In this document: piece after piece, positions 28,442-34,745 of the stretch
Numbering within the stretch: position 1 is the first letter of the stretch
How the letters are laid out: each line of letters opens with the position of its first letter
DNA from: Deltaproteobacteria bacterium
Lineage (GTDB): Bacteria > Desulfobacterota > Desulfobacteria > Desulfobacterales > JAHEIW01
Assembly: GCA_024639185.1 (NCBI GenBank)
Contig: JAHEIW010000020.1
Location: 14,067 to 48,811, forward strand
Direction: 5' to 3'
Length of the DNA stretch: 34,745 nt
Notes under the pieces: generated by a model
The model's database searches: none
What the model was told of the DNA's origin: nothing
The model's input: the letters and a program-made list of their open reading frames with translations, nothing else
Made by a program: the position numbers and the translations under genes

Positions 28442-29371
28442 ATGGTTAGAAAAATAGGAAGAGATTTTTTATATCGTTATGAAGAAAATCCCATACTGAC
28501 TGCTGAGGATATTCCCTTCAGGTGTAATACGGTGTTTAACGGGTCTCCTGTTAAATTTGAAGGAGAATACCTGATTTTGTTTAGAGTAGAGGGACTGCAG
28601 GGATATTCGTTTTTTGCTCTGGCCAGAAGTCGAAGAGGGTTCTTCTATAAGGTCGATGAAAAACCGGTCATGTTGCCCGAGAAGAAGGGTAAATTTGCAA
28701 AGTATGAAGAAAGAGGAATAGAGGACCCGCGAATTACGTTTATGGACGGGGTTTATTATATTTTGTTTACAGCGGTCTCGGCTTTTGGGCCTATGATTGA
28801 AATTGCCAAAACAGAGAATTTTAAAAAATATGAGCGGATTGCCCTTGTTTCTTCGCCGGGCAATAAAGACGGCGTATTATTTCCCGAAAAGATTAAAGGA
28901 AAATATGCCAGGCTTGACAGACCTATCGGCAATGGTATCGGTTCTATCTGGATATCTTATTCGGATGACCTTATTTACTGGGGACATTCAAAGGCGGTCA
29001 TTACCCCAAGGCCGGGTTACTGGGATTCTTATCGAATCGGTGCATCTGTACCTCCTATCAAGACGGACAAAGGGTGGCTGGAGATCTATCACGGCGTAAG
29101 AATGACCGCCAGTGGACCGATTTACCATGCCGGAAGTGTCCTGCTGGATTTGGAGGATCCCTCAAAGATTATTGCCAGATGTGATGAACCGATTCTTTCT
29201 CCCAGAGAAAACTATGAGAGGATAGGGGATGTCAACAATGTTGTTTTTGCGTGCGGTGCCATTGTTGAAGAGGACAGGACGATAAAGGTTTATTACGGGT
29301 CTGCAGATACATCAATATGCATGGCCATGGGGGATCTGGATGAATTAGTCGATAGGACTTATAATGGTTAA
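28442..29371 (+). CDS. GH130 beta-mannoside phosphorylase-like protein, paralog 2
   Basis: A 309-residue GH130 protein with an intact-looking active site: the catalytic-type GIEDPRITF (Glu94-Asp95-Pro96), GVLFPEKIKGKYARLDRP, SIWISYSDDLIYWG and GWLEIYHG with His217. Family enzymes use phosphate to cleave beta-mannosides, releasing mannose-1-phosphate, or act in reverse to build them. No signal peptide is seen, so it is cytoplasmic. It follows paralog 1 by 3 bp and overlaps paralog 3 by 8 bp, so the three are translated from one mRNA. The exact linkage (beta-1,2 or beta-1,4) cannot be read. Confidence 0.93.
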   Translation: MVRKIGRDFLYRYEENPILTAEDIPFRCNTVFNGSPVKFEGEYLILFRVEGLQGYSFFALARSRRGFFYKVDEKPVMLPEKKGKFAKYEERGIEDPRITFMDGVYYILFTAVSAFGPMIEIAKTENFKKYERIALVSSPGNKDGVLFPEKIKGKYARLDRPIGNGIGSIWISYSDDLIYWGHSKAVITPRPGYWDSYRIGASVPPIKTDKGWLEIYHGVRMTASGPIYHAGSVLLDLEDPSKIIARCDEPILSPRENYERIGDVNNVVFACGAIVEEDRTIKVYYGSADTSICMAMGDLDELVDRTYNG

Positions 29372-30410
29372 AAAACATGAGATGAATCCCTTGATTGAGC
29401 CTAAATCAATCAAACCTTCCCGCGAGGGTTATAGGGTAAAAGGGACTTTTAATGCCGGGGCCGCTGAATATAATCGTGAGATAATCCTCCTTTTACGGGT
29501 GGCTGAGGATTGTGTGGCTGGTGAGGGTTCAATTTCTGTTCCTTATTACCGTTTTGATGCTGAAGGAGGGCATCCTGAGATTCTGGAAGTAAAGGCTGAT
29601 GATCCCAATGTCCGATTAAAAGATACAAGGGGGATTGTTTATAAGGGAAAAGACTATCTTTCCACATTAAGCCATATCCGAATTGCAAGAAGCAAAGACG
29701 GTATCAATTTCACAATAGATGATAAACCTTTTATCTATCCCTGTAGTTCAAGCGAATCATTCGGCACGGAGGATGCGCGAATCAGCAAAATAGATGACCT
29801 CTATTATATAACATATACCTCGGTTTCAGGTGACGGCTGGGCAACCGCACTGGCCACGACACGCGATTTTTTTACGGTGGAACGAAAAGGGATTATTTTC
29901 CCCCCTCCCAATAAAGATGTGTCCATTTTTCCAGAAAAAATAAATGGGAAATATTTGGCTTTACATCGTCCTCACAATGAGGGTTTTGGGAAACCATCCA
30001 TATGGTTTAGTGAATCACCAGATCTTCTTCACTGGGGGGGTCACAAATGTCTGATCCGTCCCCGTGATACCCGCTGGGAAGAACAGAAAATAGGCGGTGG
30101 TGCTGCACCGATTAAAACAGACAAAGGATGGCTGGAGATCTATCACGGTAAAGGCAAAGATCAGATATATTCCCTTTACTTACTTTTACTGGATTTGAAC
30201 AATCCCTCCCATGTTCTAAAAAGAGGTAAGGAGCCGATATTGTTTCCGGAAGAGCCGTATGAGACCAGAGGATTTTTCCCAAACGTGGTCTTTTCCAATG
30301 GGGTGATTGCCGGGGCGGACGGCTTGGTTAAAATATATTACGGAGCATGCGACGAAACGGTCTGTCTTGCTGAGACAACAATCGATCAATTGTTAGAAAC
30401 CTTAAAATGA
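29364..30410 (+). CDS. GH130 beta-mannoside phosphorylase-like protein, paralog 3
   Basis: A 348-residue GH130 protein, longer than the first two mainly through an N-terminal insert (about 45-110, containing VAGEGSISVPYYRFDAEGG). Active-site blocks are GTEDARISK (Glu136-Asp137), SIFPEKINGKYLALHRPHNEGFG, SIWFSESPDLLHWGGHK and GWLEIYHGKGKD. Longer GH130 members include enzymes acting on mannosyl-glucose and mannosyl-N-acetylglucosamine, so its specificity probably differs from paralog 2. It overlaps paralog 2 by 8 bp and is followed by the glycosyltransferase after 11 bp with a GGGGATAAG box. Confidence 0.93.
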   Translation: MVKKHEMNPLIEPKSIKPSREGYRVKGTFNAGAAEYNREIILLLRVAEDCVAGEGSISVPYYRFDAEGGHPEILEVKADDPNVRLKDTRGIVYKGKDYLSTLSHIRIARSKDGINFTIDDKPFIYPCSSSESFGTEDARISKIDDLYYITYTSVSGDGWATALATTRDFFTVERKGIIFPPPNKDVSIFPEKINGKYLALHRPHNEGFGKPSIWFSESPDLLHWGGHKCLIRPRDTRWEEQKIGGGAAPIKTDKGWLEIYHGKGKDQIYSLYLLLLDLNNPSHVLKRGKEPILFPEEPYETRGFFPNVVFSNGVIAGADGLVKIYYGACDETVCLAETTIDQLLETLK

Positions 30411-30421
30411 GGGGATAAGAA

Positions 30422-31561
30422 ATGAGAATCGGTTTTGTTTCGACATATCCGCCGATCGAATGCGGTATTGCCACCTATACCAGCTATCTGAACGAGGCTC
30501 TTAGAAAGATCGGTAACGAAACTTTTGTCGTTAGCCCTCTGGGGGCTCATGGGGTAGGTGTATTTCCTATCTACAGGCCAGAAAGCACGTCAATGCCTAC
30601 GCAGATATTCGATATCAGTGCTGAATTCACTCCGGACATCATCCACATTCAACATGAGTATGGCCTCTACGGCCCGCAAAGGGGCGTTCATGTGATTGGG
30701 CTAATTGTCATGTATAAGCTCGCAGGCATACCGATTGTCACAACGCTACATACCGTTCAGGAGGTGCCTGATCATGCAGAAAACACCCTTCTGCGTTTGA
30801 TTGTAAACGAAAGCTCTGCGGTGATTGTTCATGAGCAATTTCAAAAGGATACTCTTGTCAAACACTTTGGACAGGAGGAAAAAATTCATGTTATATATCA
30901 TGGTATCAGGGAGGTCGAGGTCATAAAAGATGCTAAGAAGAAATTGGGGATAGAAGGTAAAAAAGTGATCCTTTTATGCGGGTATTTCAGGCCGACCAAG
31001 GGATTTAAAGAAATCGTGGAACTTATGCCGGAGATCTGCAAACAGGCGAATGATATTGTTTTACTGGTTGCCGGGAAAGCGAGGGGATTGGAATATCTGG
31101 AGTATCAAAGAGAATTTTATGAAGCGATAAACAATTCCCCTGTAAATGACAGAATCGTGGTTTTACGGGGACAGTTTCCCCAGCATACATTCGACACGAT
31201 TGTTTCTGCAAGCGACATAGTGGTTTTGCCTTATGAAAAGGGCGCTCAAAGCGGGATTATGGCCCAGTGTTTTGCTTTCAACAAGCCTGTTATAACCTCA
31301 ACTCTTTTGGCTTTTAGAAAGCTTGTTAAACGCAGCAACGGCGGATTGGTATGCAAGAGCAGTAAGGAATATATACAAGACATTCTTAAGATTCTAAGAG
31401 ATGATGACCTCTACCGGACATTACAAAACAACATCAAAGAGTATGTAAAGAATTACAACTCGTGGACGATAATAGCTCAGCAGCATATTAAAGTATATCA
31501 TTCGGTTGTCAGAATTCCTTACGGCAGAGCAAAGTACGTCTACTGGGAGGAGGAAAAATAA
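30422..31561 (+). CDS. GT4-family glycosyltransferase
   Basis: A 379-residue retaining GT-B glycosyltransferase. The N-terminal domain opens MRIGFVSTYPPIECGIATYT with the glycine-rich acceptor loop and DIIHIQHEYGLYG. The C-terminal domain has the donor-binding LLCGYFRPTKGFKEIVELMP, and the GT4 Glu-containing region appears as PYEKGAQSGIMAQCFAFNKPVITS, where the usual EGFG/EAMA motif is weakly conserved. It shares the operon with three GH130 genes, suggesting synthesis and recycling of a mannose-containing glycan or glycoside. Acceptor and donor are unknown. It is cytoplasmic or membrane-peripheral. Confidence 0.92.
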   Translation: MRIGFVSTYPPIECGIATYTSYLNEALRKIGNETFVVSPLGAHGVGVFPIYRPESTSMPTQIFDISAEFTPDIIHIQHEYGLYGPQRGVHVIGLIVMYKLAGIPIVTTLHTVQEVPDHAENTLLRLIVNESSAVIVHEQFQKDTLVKHFGQEEKIHVIYHGIREVEVIKDAKKKLGIEGKKVILLCGYFRPTKGFKEIVELMPEICKQANDIVLLVAGKARGLEYLEYQREFYEAINNSPVNDRIVVLRGQFPQHTFDTIVSASDIVVLPYEKGAQSGIMAQCFAFNKPVITSTLLAFRKLVKRSNGGLVCKSSKEYIQDILKILRDDDLYRTLQNNIKEYVKNYNSWTIIAQQHIKVYHSVVRIPYGRAKYVYWEEEK

Positions 31562-31574
31562 GGCACTTAAAGAA

Positions 31575-32054
31575 ATGGATAAACTGATGCTACTTACGGA
31601 TGGAAGTGTGAATACTCAATCAAATATTGGATATGGGGCTTACCTCGCTGTGTCTAATCGTGGACTTTCGTTTAATTCGTTGAGGTCGCGCGTGAAAGTG
31701 AGGCGATTTGAGCATACGTCTTCAACGAAACTGGAATTGCAGACATTATTATGGGCGCTAAGCGATATTCAAGCATTGGGGAGTAAGGTGATTGTGTATA
31801 CGGATTCTCAAAACATTATGGGGTTACAGGGAAGACGTGATCGGTTTGAGCAAAATGATTATCGTTCAAAGAAAAATAAACGGCTCAACAATTATGAGCT
31901 GTATCAGGAGTTTTATAGAATGATTGATCAGTTGGATTGTGAATTGGTTAAAGTGCGTGGACATCAGATATCGAATCAAAAAAATGATATTGATAGACTT
32001 TTTACACTTGTGGATAGAGCTTCAAGGAATGCGTTGAGAGAAAATAATCGGTGA
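31575..32054 (+). CDS. Type 1 ribonuclease H family protein
   Basis: A 159-residue RNase H fold protein that should cleave the RNA strand of RNA-DNA hybrids. The metal-binding acidic residues are all present: Asp9 (LTDGS), Glu54 (TKLELQTLLWAL), Asp77 (VYTDSQN) and Asp147 (VDRASR), plus a HGH-like loop reduced to RGH at His130. An insert of about 15 residues (GLQGRRDRFEQNDYRSKK) follows the third motif, unlike E. coli RnhA. The ATG at 31575 lies 13 bp after the glycosyltransferase stop with only a weak purine box; the frame is open upstream, but those residues are non-family. It may be co-transcribed with the GH130-GT4 genes. Confidence 0.85.
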   Translation: MDKLMLLTDGSVNTQSNIGYGAYLAVSNRGLSFNSLRSRVKVRRFEHTSSTKLELQTLLWALSDIQALGSKVIVYTDSQNIMGLQGRRDRFEQNDYRSKKNKRLNNYELYQEFYRMIDQLDCELVKVRGHQISNQKNDIDRLFTLVDRASRNALRENNR

Positions 32055-32164
32055 CCTGTCGTTTTCAACAAGCCGATGGACATAACCAGAAATGGCCCTG
32101 GACAGAGGCGACGCTGATTTGAAGCGATGTGAAAAATTACAATTTATTACAAAAGGAGCTTAGA

Positions 32165-32533
32165 ATTAAGATCTATGTGGGAAATTTGTCATACGAGGTC
32201 ACCGAAGAGGACTTACGGCTGGCCTTGGAACAATTCGGGCAGGTTGAATCCGCCACCATTATAAAAGACAAGCATAGCGGTCAATCAAAAGGATTTGGAT
32301 TCGTGGAGATGGCCTCTAAAGCTGAAGGGAAGTCTGCAATCGATGGCCTAAATGAAAAAGAGCTAAAAGGAAGAACGCTTAACGTGAATGAGGCTCGTCC
32401 TCGCACCGAAAGTCGTGGTAGTAGAGGAGGACAAGGTGGTGGCAGAGGAGGATACGGCGGTGGCAAAGGAGGACAAGGTGGTGGCAGAGGAGGATGTGGC
32501 GGTGGCAGAGGAGGACGAGGGCGTGGCGGATGA
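32165..32533 (+). CDS. RRM RNA-binding protein with RGG tail, probable ATT start
   Basis: A 122-residue protein with one RRM (about 1-80) and a glycine/arginine-rich tail. RNP2 is IYVGNL and RNP1 is KGFGFVEM. Small bacterial RRM proteins bind RNA and often respond to cold. The tail (about 85-122) repeats GGQGGGRGGYGGGKGG-type units and is encoded by short DNA repeats. Family proteins begin MKIYVGNLSYE, and the codon at the M position is ATT (32165), preceded at 6 bp by a perfect AAAAGGAG (32151-32158). The alternative GTG at 32129 would add 12 non-family residues and would span the ribosome binding site. I therefore favour ATT initiation. Confidence 0.82.
   Translation: MKIYVGNLSYEVTEEDLRLALEQFGQVESATIIKDKHSGQSKGFGFVEMASKAEGKSAIDGLNEKELKGRTLNVNEARPRTESRGSRGGQGGGRGGYGGGKGGQGGGRGGCGGGRGGRGRGG
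32401..32528 (+). repeat. In-gene GGAGGA-type repeat encoding the RGG tail
   Basis: A run of 15- and 18-base purine-rich units (GGAGGACAAGGTGGTGGCAG and variants, with A/T swaps at one or two positions) encodes the glycine/arginine tail of the RRM protein. The length of such tracts often varies by slippage. Antisense frames over it are open and proline-rich, but are by-products. Confidence 0.7.
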
Positions 32534-32572
32534 GGACCAATCTGCGAAAGTTTGGATTCATAGGTTAGAACC

Positions 32573-33516
32573 ATGTCACTGAGAAAAACTGTCGGTCTTG
32601 TTCTGGGTTGTGGGTCTTCGCGCGGTTGGGCCCATATAGGGGCCATCGAGGCACTGGAAGATGCGAATATCCCGATCGATCTCATTGTCGGCTGCAGTAT
32701 TGGCTCCTACGTTGGAGCTATTTATGCCTGCGGAAGCATCAAAAGCCTGAGAGCGTTTGTTCTCAAGATGGATGGCAAAAGGTCTTTTCTTATTTTGATA
32801 TCGTGCTCCCGCGGTCAGGCCTTCTCGATGGCACAAAAAAACTGAGGGAGCTCTTTTCAATACACACCGATGTACAAAATTTTTCAGAGTTGAAAATACC
32901 TGTAATGATGGTTGCAACAGACCTTGAAACAGGGCAAAAAGTGGTGTTGAAGTCTGGAAATATATTGCCTGCTCTCAGGGCAAGCATGTCGACACCCGGA
33001 CTTTTTGCTCCAGCAAGAGTAAAGAATCGCTGGCTTGTGGACGGTGGTTTAGTGGATCCGGTACCTGTAAGTGTCGCCAGGGCAATGGGAGCTGATATTG
33101 TTATTGCCGTAGATCTCAGCAGCGGGATTATCTCAAAACAAATACGGAAAAAGCAAAAATTTCGAAGCGAAAAGACACCCGTGGAACAAGAAGAAAAGAA
33201 AAATGAACTAATTAAAAAATTGTCAGATTATTATGAAAATGCTGAATCAAGCTTTAAAACCAAAATCAATGATCTGTTTAAAAAAGAAGCCTTCACACCG
33301 GATATCATAGAGACGGTTACCACCTCGATCAACATCATGCAAGATCGGATAACCCGCATAAGTCAGGCCGTGACCCCACCAGACGTTTTAATCCAGCCAC
33401 ACCTTGGCGAATTAAAGATGCTGGATTTCGATCAGGTTGAGCATACAATCGAAGAAGGTTATATCAGGGCAAAAGAAAAAATTGAAGATATAATAATCCT
33501 GCTTGAAACTTTATAA
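32573..33516 (+). pseudogene. Patatin-like phospholipase (RssA/NTE family), frameshifted
   Basis: Two frames together encode a patatin-like protein of about 314 residues. The first (from ATG 32573) gives [21 protein letters not shown] (oxyanion-type loop) and the nucleophile elbow [15 protein letters not shown]. It stays open only to 32845 in a non-family frame. From about 32785 the -1 frame continues [19 protein letters not shown], the catalytic VDGGLVDPVPVSVARAMGAD and a helical, charged C-terminus to 33516. The switch point is near a TTTT run at 32785-32788. A one-base loss or a sequencing error is likelier than programmed frameshifting. If the reading is corrected, all catalytic motifs are intact. 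It follows the RRM gene by 39 bp. Confidence 0.82.
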
Positions 33517-33534
33517 ATAAAAGACATTGATTAA

Positions 33535-34191
33535 ATGAAAGATATAGGGGGAATAAGATACTACTCACCAATAGAAGAAAAAATTAACACCATATCCCAT
33601 GCTATCGGTTTCATTTTAAGCATCGTTGCTTTGGTATTTTTAGTTACGTATGCAAATCTGCACGGAGACGTTTGGCATATCGTTAGCTTTAGCATTTTCG
33701 GGGCAAGTTTAATTACATTATATGCTGCTTCTACTTTTTACCACAGCGCTAAAAAGCCGGAGTCAAGAAACAGATTGAAAATCATTGATCACGCATCTAT
33801 TTATGTCCTCATTGCTGGAACTTACACGCCTTTTACACTTGTGACTCTAAATGGCACAATAGGTTGGGTGATATTCGGTACTACTTGGGGATTGGCTTTA
33901 ACTGGAATAATTTTGAAACTTTTCTTGACAGGGAAATATGATTTAATTTCGACTATAATGTACATATTAATGGGTTGGGTTATCGTTTTTGCCATAAAAC
34001 CATTAATTAATAATTTACCTTTAGAAGGTTTACTTTGGCTTTTTGCAGGAGGAATATCTTACACAATTGGTGCTATTTTATATAGTATTAAAAAAATAAA
34101 ATTCAATCACGCCAGTTTTCATATGTTTGTCTTAATAGGTAGTTTTTGTCATTTTATGTCGGTGTTCTTTTATGTTCTGCCAAGTGAATAA
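33535..34191 (+). CDS. Hemolysin III family membrane protein (PAQR-like)
   Basis: A 218-residue integral membrane protein with about seven hydrophobic helices. Conserved family blocks are EEKINTISHAIGF (first His), LYAASTFYHS, DHASIYVLIAGTYTPFTLV and the C-terminal FHMFVLIGSFCHFMSVFFY. The histidines in FYHS, SFHMF and FCH and the Asp in DHAS match the metal site expected of the PAQR/HlyIII superfamily, which may have ceramidase-like hydrolase activity. Despite the name, most bacterial members are not toxins. It lies 18 bp after the patatin-like gene, suggesting a lipid-related pair. Codon use is AT-rich, like the rest of this block. An AGGGGG box overlaps the first codons, so the start is only moderately certain. 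Confidence 0.92.
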   Translation: MKDIGGIRYYSPIEEKINTISHAIGFILSIVALVFLVTYANLHGDVWHIVSFSIFGASLITLYAASTFYHSAKKPESRNRLKIIDHASIYVLIAGTYTPFTLVTLNGTIGWVIFGTTWGLALTGIILKLFLTGKYDLISTIMYILMGWVIVFAIKPLINNLPLEGLLWLFAGGISYTIGAILYSIKKIKFNHASFHMFVLIGSFCHFMSVFFYVLPSE

Positions 34192-34557
34192 AATCAACAT
34201 CTGTTTGAGGAGGAATTATAAAACACATAACAAGTCGGATGCAGACGGCGGCTGATATCATTTTTATATCAGGTGTTAAATTCTGTTTCAGAATATCCCA
34301 GCTGGGAATATCTTTCCGTACGGGTGTACTCAAAATATAGTATAGAATCAATCAGCATTGTTTTTCTTTCAGATTGTATATTAGGCATACGAAATCTCCG
34401 ATTTAGTGAAAGATTCGATTACGGCTATAACACCACAATTCTATGCGACGTTTTTGGGTTAGTCATTGTACTTGCCAATATATAACCAACGGCTCTTGAT
34501 AAAAAAGCATTTCAAATTTCAATTTTAAGCGTTCATCTTAGGTGATGATTACGACTA
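34192..34557. other. AT-rich gap at the right end of the accessory block
   Basis: About 366 bp without a convincing gene. It contains a hairpin CTGATAT-N7-ATATCAG (34252-34272) and a perfect palindrome TCCCAGCTGGGA (34296-34307). An open frame of about 70 codons exists at 34273-34485 but looks random. Genes on both sides converge here, so a terminator is expected; the first hairpin is the best candidate but has a weak stem. Confidence 0.5.
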
Positions 34558-34745
34558 TCAGCTTCCACCGATTGTGGCCCTGATAACCTTATAGCCTTCT
34601 TTTTCCATGGCAGTCGCCACTTTATCCTGAAGTTCTTTGCCCGGCGTCAGGGCACTCATGTAACCGCCTCGGCCCCCACCGGTCACTTTGGCACCTAAAG
34701 CACCAAGTTCGATGGCCATATTGCACAGATAAATCAGCGTTTCAT
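34558..34745 (-). CDS. GHMP kinase, mevalonate-kinase-like, C-terminal end (cut by window edge)
   Basis: The last 61 complete codons of a minus-strand gene whose start lies beyond the window. The residues include LGALGAKVTGGGRGGYMSAL, the third GHMP motif (glycine-rich loop near the C-terminus), then TPGKELQDKVATAMEKEGYK and VIRATIGGS. The KVTGGGRGG wording is that of mevalonate kinases rather than galactokinase or homoserine kinase. Such an enzyme phosphorylates mevalonate in isoprenoid synthesis; a bacterial GHMP sugar kinase with a similar tail cannot be excluded. Confidence 0.78.
   Translation of the reverse strand, partial: ETLIYLCNMAIELGALGAKVTGGGRGGYMSALTPGKELQDKVATAMEKEGYKVIRATIGGS

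Noticed and set aside
32281-32685. Proline-rich frame antisense to the RRM gene
   Set aside because: The PPPxPP pattern is the complement of the GGAGGA repeat encoding the RGG tail.
32783-32791. Programmed -1 frameshift signal in the patatin-like gene
   Set aside because: No canonical X-XXY-YYZ heptamer in the zero frame and no obvious downstream pseudoknot; mutation or sequencing error is simpler.
34273-34485. 70-codon open frame near the right end
   Set aside because: No ribosome binding site, random-looking translation, and it overlaps palindromes in an AT-rich gap.

Overview
The window looks like a chromosomal segment of an uncultured or little-studied anaerobic bacterium, most likely Desulfobacterota (Desulfobacterales-like). 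The basis is gene style (type II citrate synthase, SLC13/TrkA-C permease, dimethylglycine-dehydrogenase-like flavoprotein, clustered Pot transporter) and many hairpin-type intergenic repeats. No rRNA, tRNA, CRISPR array, transposase or integrase was recognised. The taxonomic call is inference, not a database result.

Region 1 (1-7.3 kb) is housekeeping and central carbon: the start of an unknown gene (minus), citrate synthase (plus), a small glycine-zipper lipoprotein, a secreted Rap1a/Tai-like protein, glycogen phosphorylase and an SLC13-type permease (all minus).

Region 2 (7.6-26.1 kb) looks like a catabolic island for a nitrogen-containing, probably N-methylated substrate. It holds a GntR/UTRA regulator with a TGTATATACA palindrome upstream, a class II aldolase, a CbbY-like HAD phosphatase, two tandem alanine dehydrogenases, a HisC-like aminotransferase, a dimethylglycine/sarcosine-dehydrogenase-like flavoprotein with a folate-binding GcvT half, a lipoprotein, two overlapping HAD phosphatases on the other strand, a complete PotD-PotABC-type ABC importer and an isochorismatase-family cysteine hydrolase. 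A coherent reading is import, oxidative N-demethylation to folate, transamination onto pyruvate, and recycling of alanine by alanine dehydrogenase. The substrate cannot be read from sequence.

The island is laced with palindromic repeats. Three diverged copies of one MITE-like element lie after alanine dehydrogenase 1, after alanine dehydrogenase 2 (both abutting the stop codon) and between potC and the hydrolase. A different 237-bp palindromic unit is tandemly duplicated between potD and potA, and the C-terminus of PotA appears to run into repeat-like DNA.

Region 3 (26.5-34.2 kb) is visibly more AT-rich and looks like an accessory block. It has a NYN-LOTUS RNA-associated protein, three consecutive GH130 mannoside-phosphorylase-like genes followed by a GT4 glycosyltransferase, a type 1 RNase H, an RRM/RGG RNA-binding protein apparently starting at ATT, a frameshifted patatin-like phospholipase and a hemolysin III family membrane protein. 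The right edge carries the C-terminal end of a GHMP kinase resembling mevalonate kinase (minus). The strongest candidates for something new are the GH130 triplet, whose first member has altered active-site motifs, and the amine-catabolic island with its repeat-punctuated architecture.
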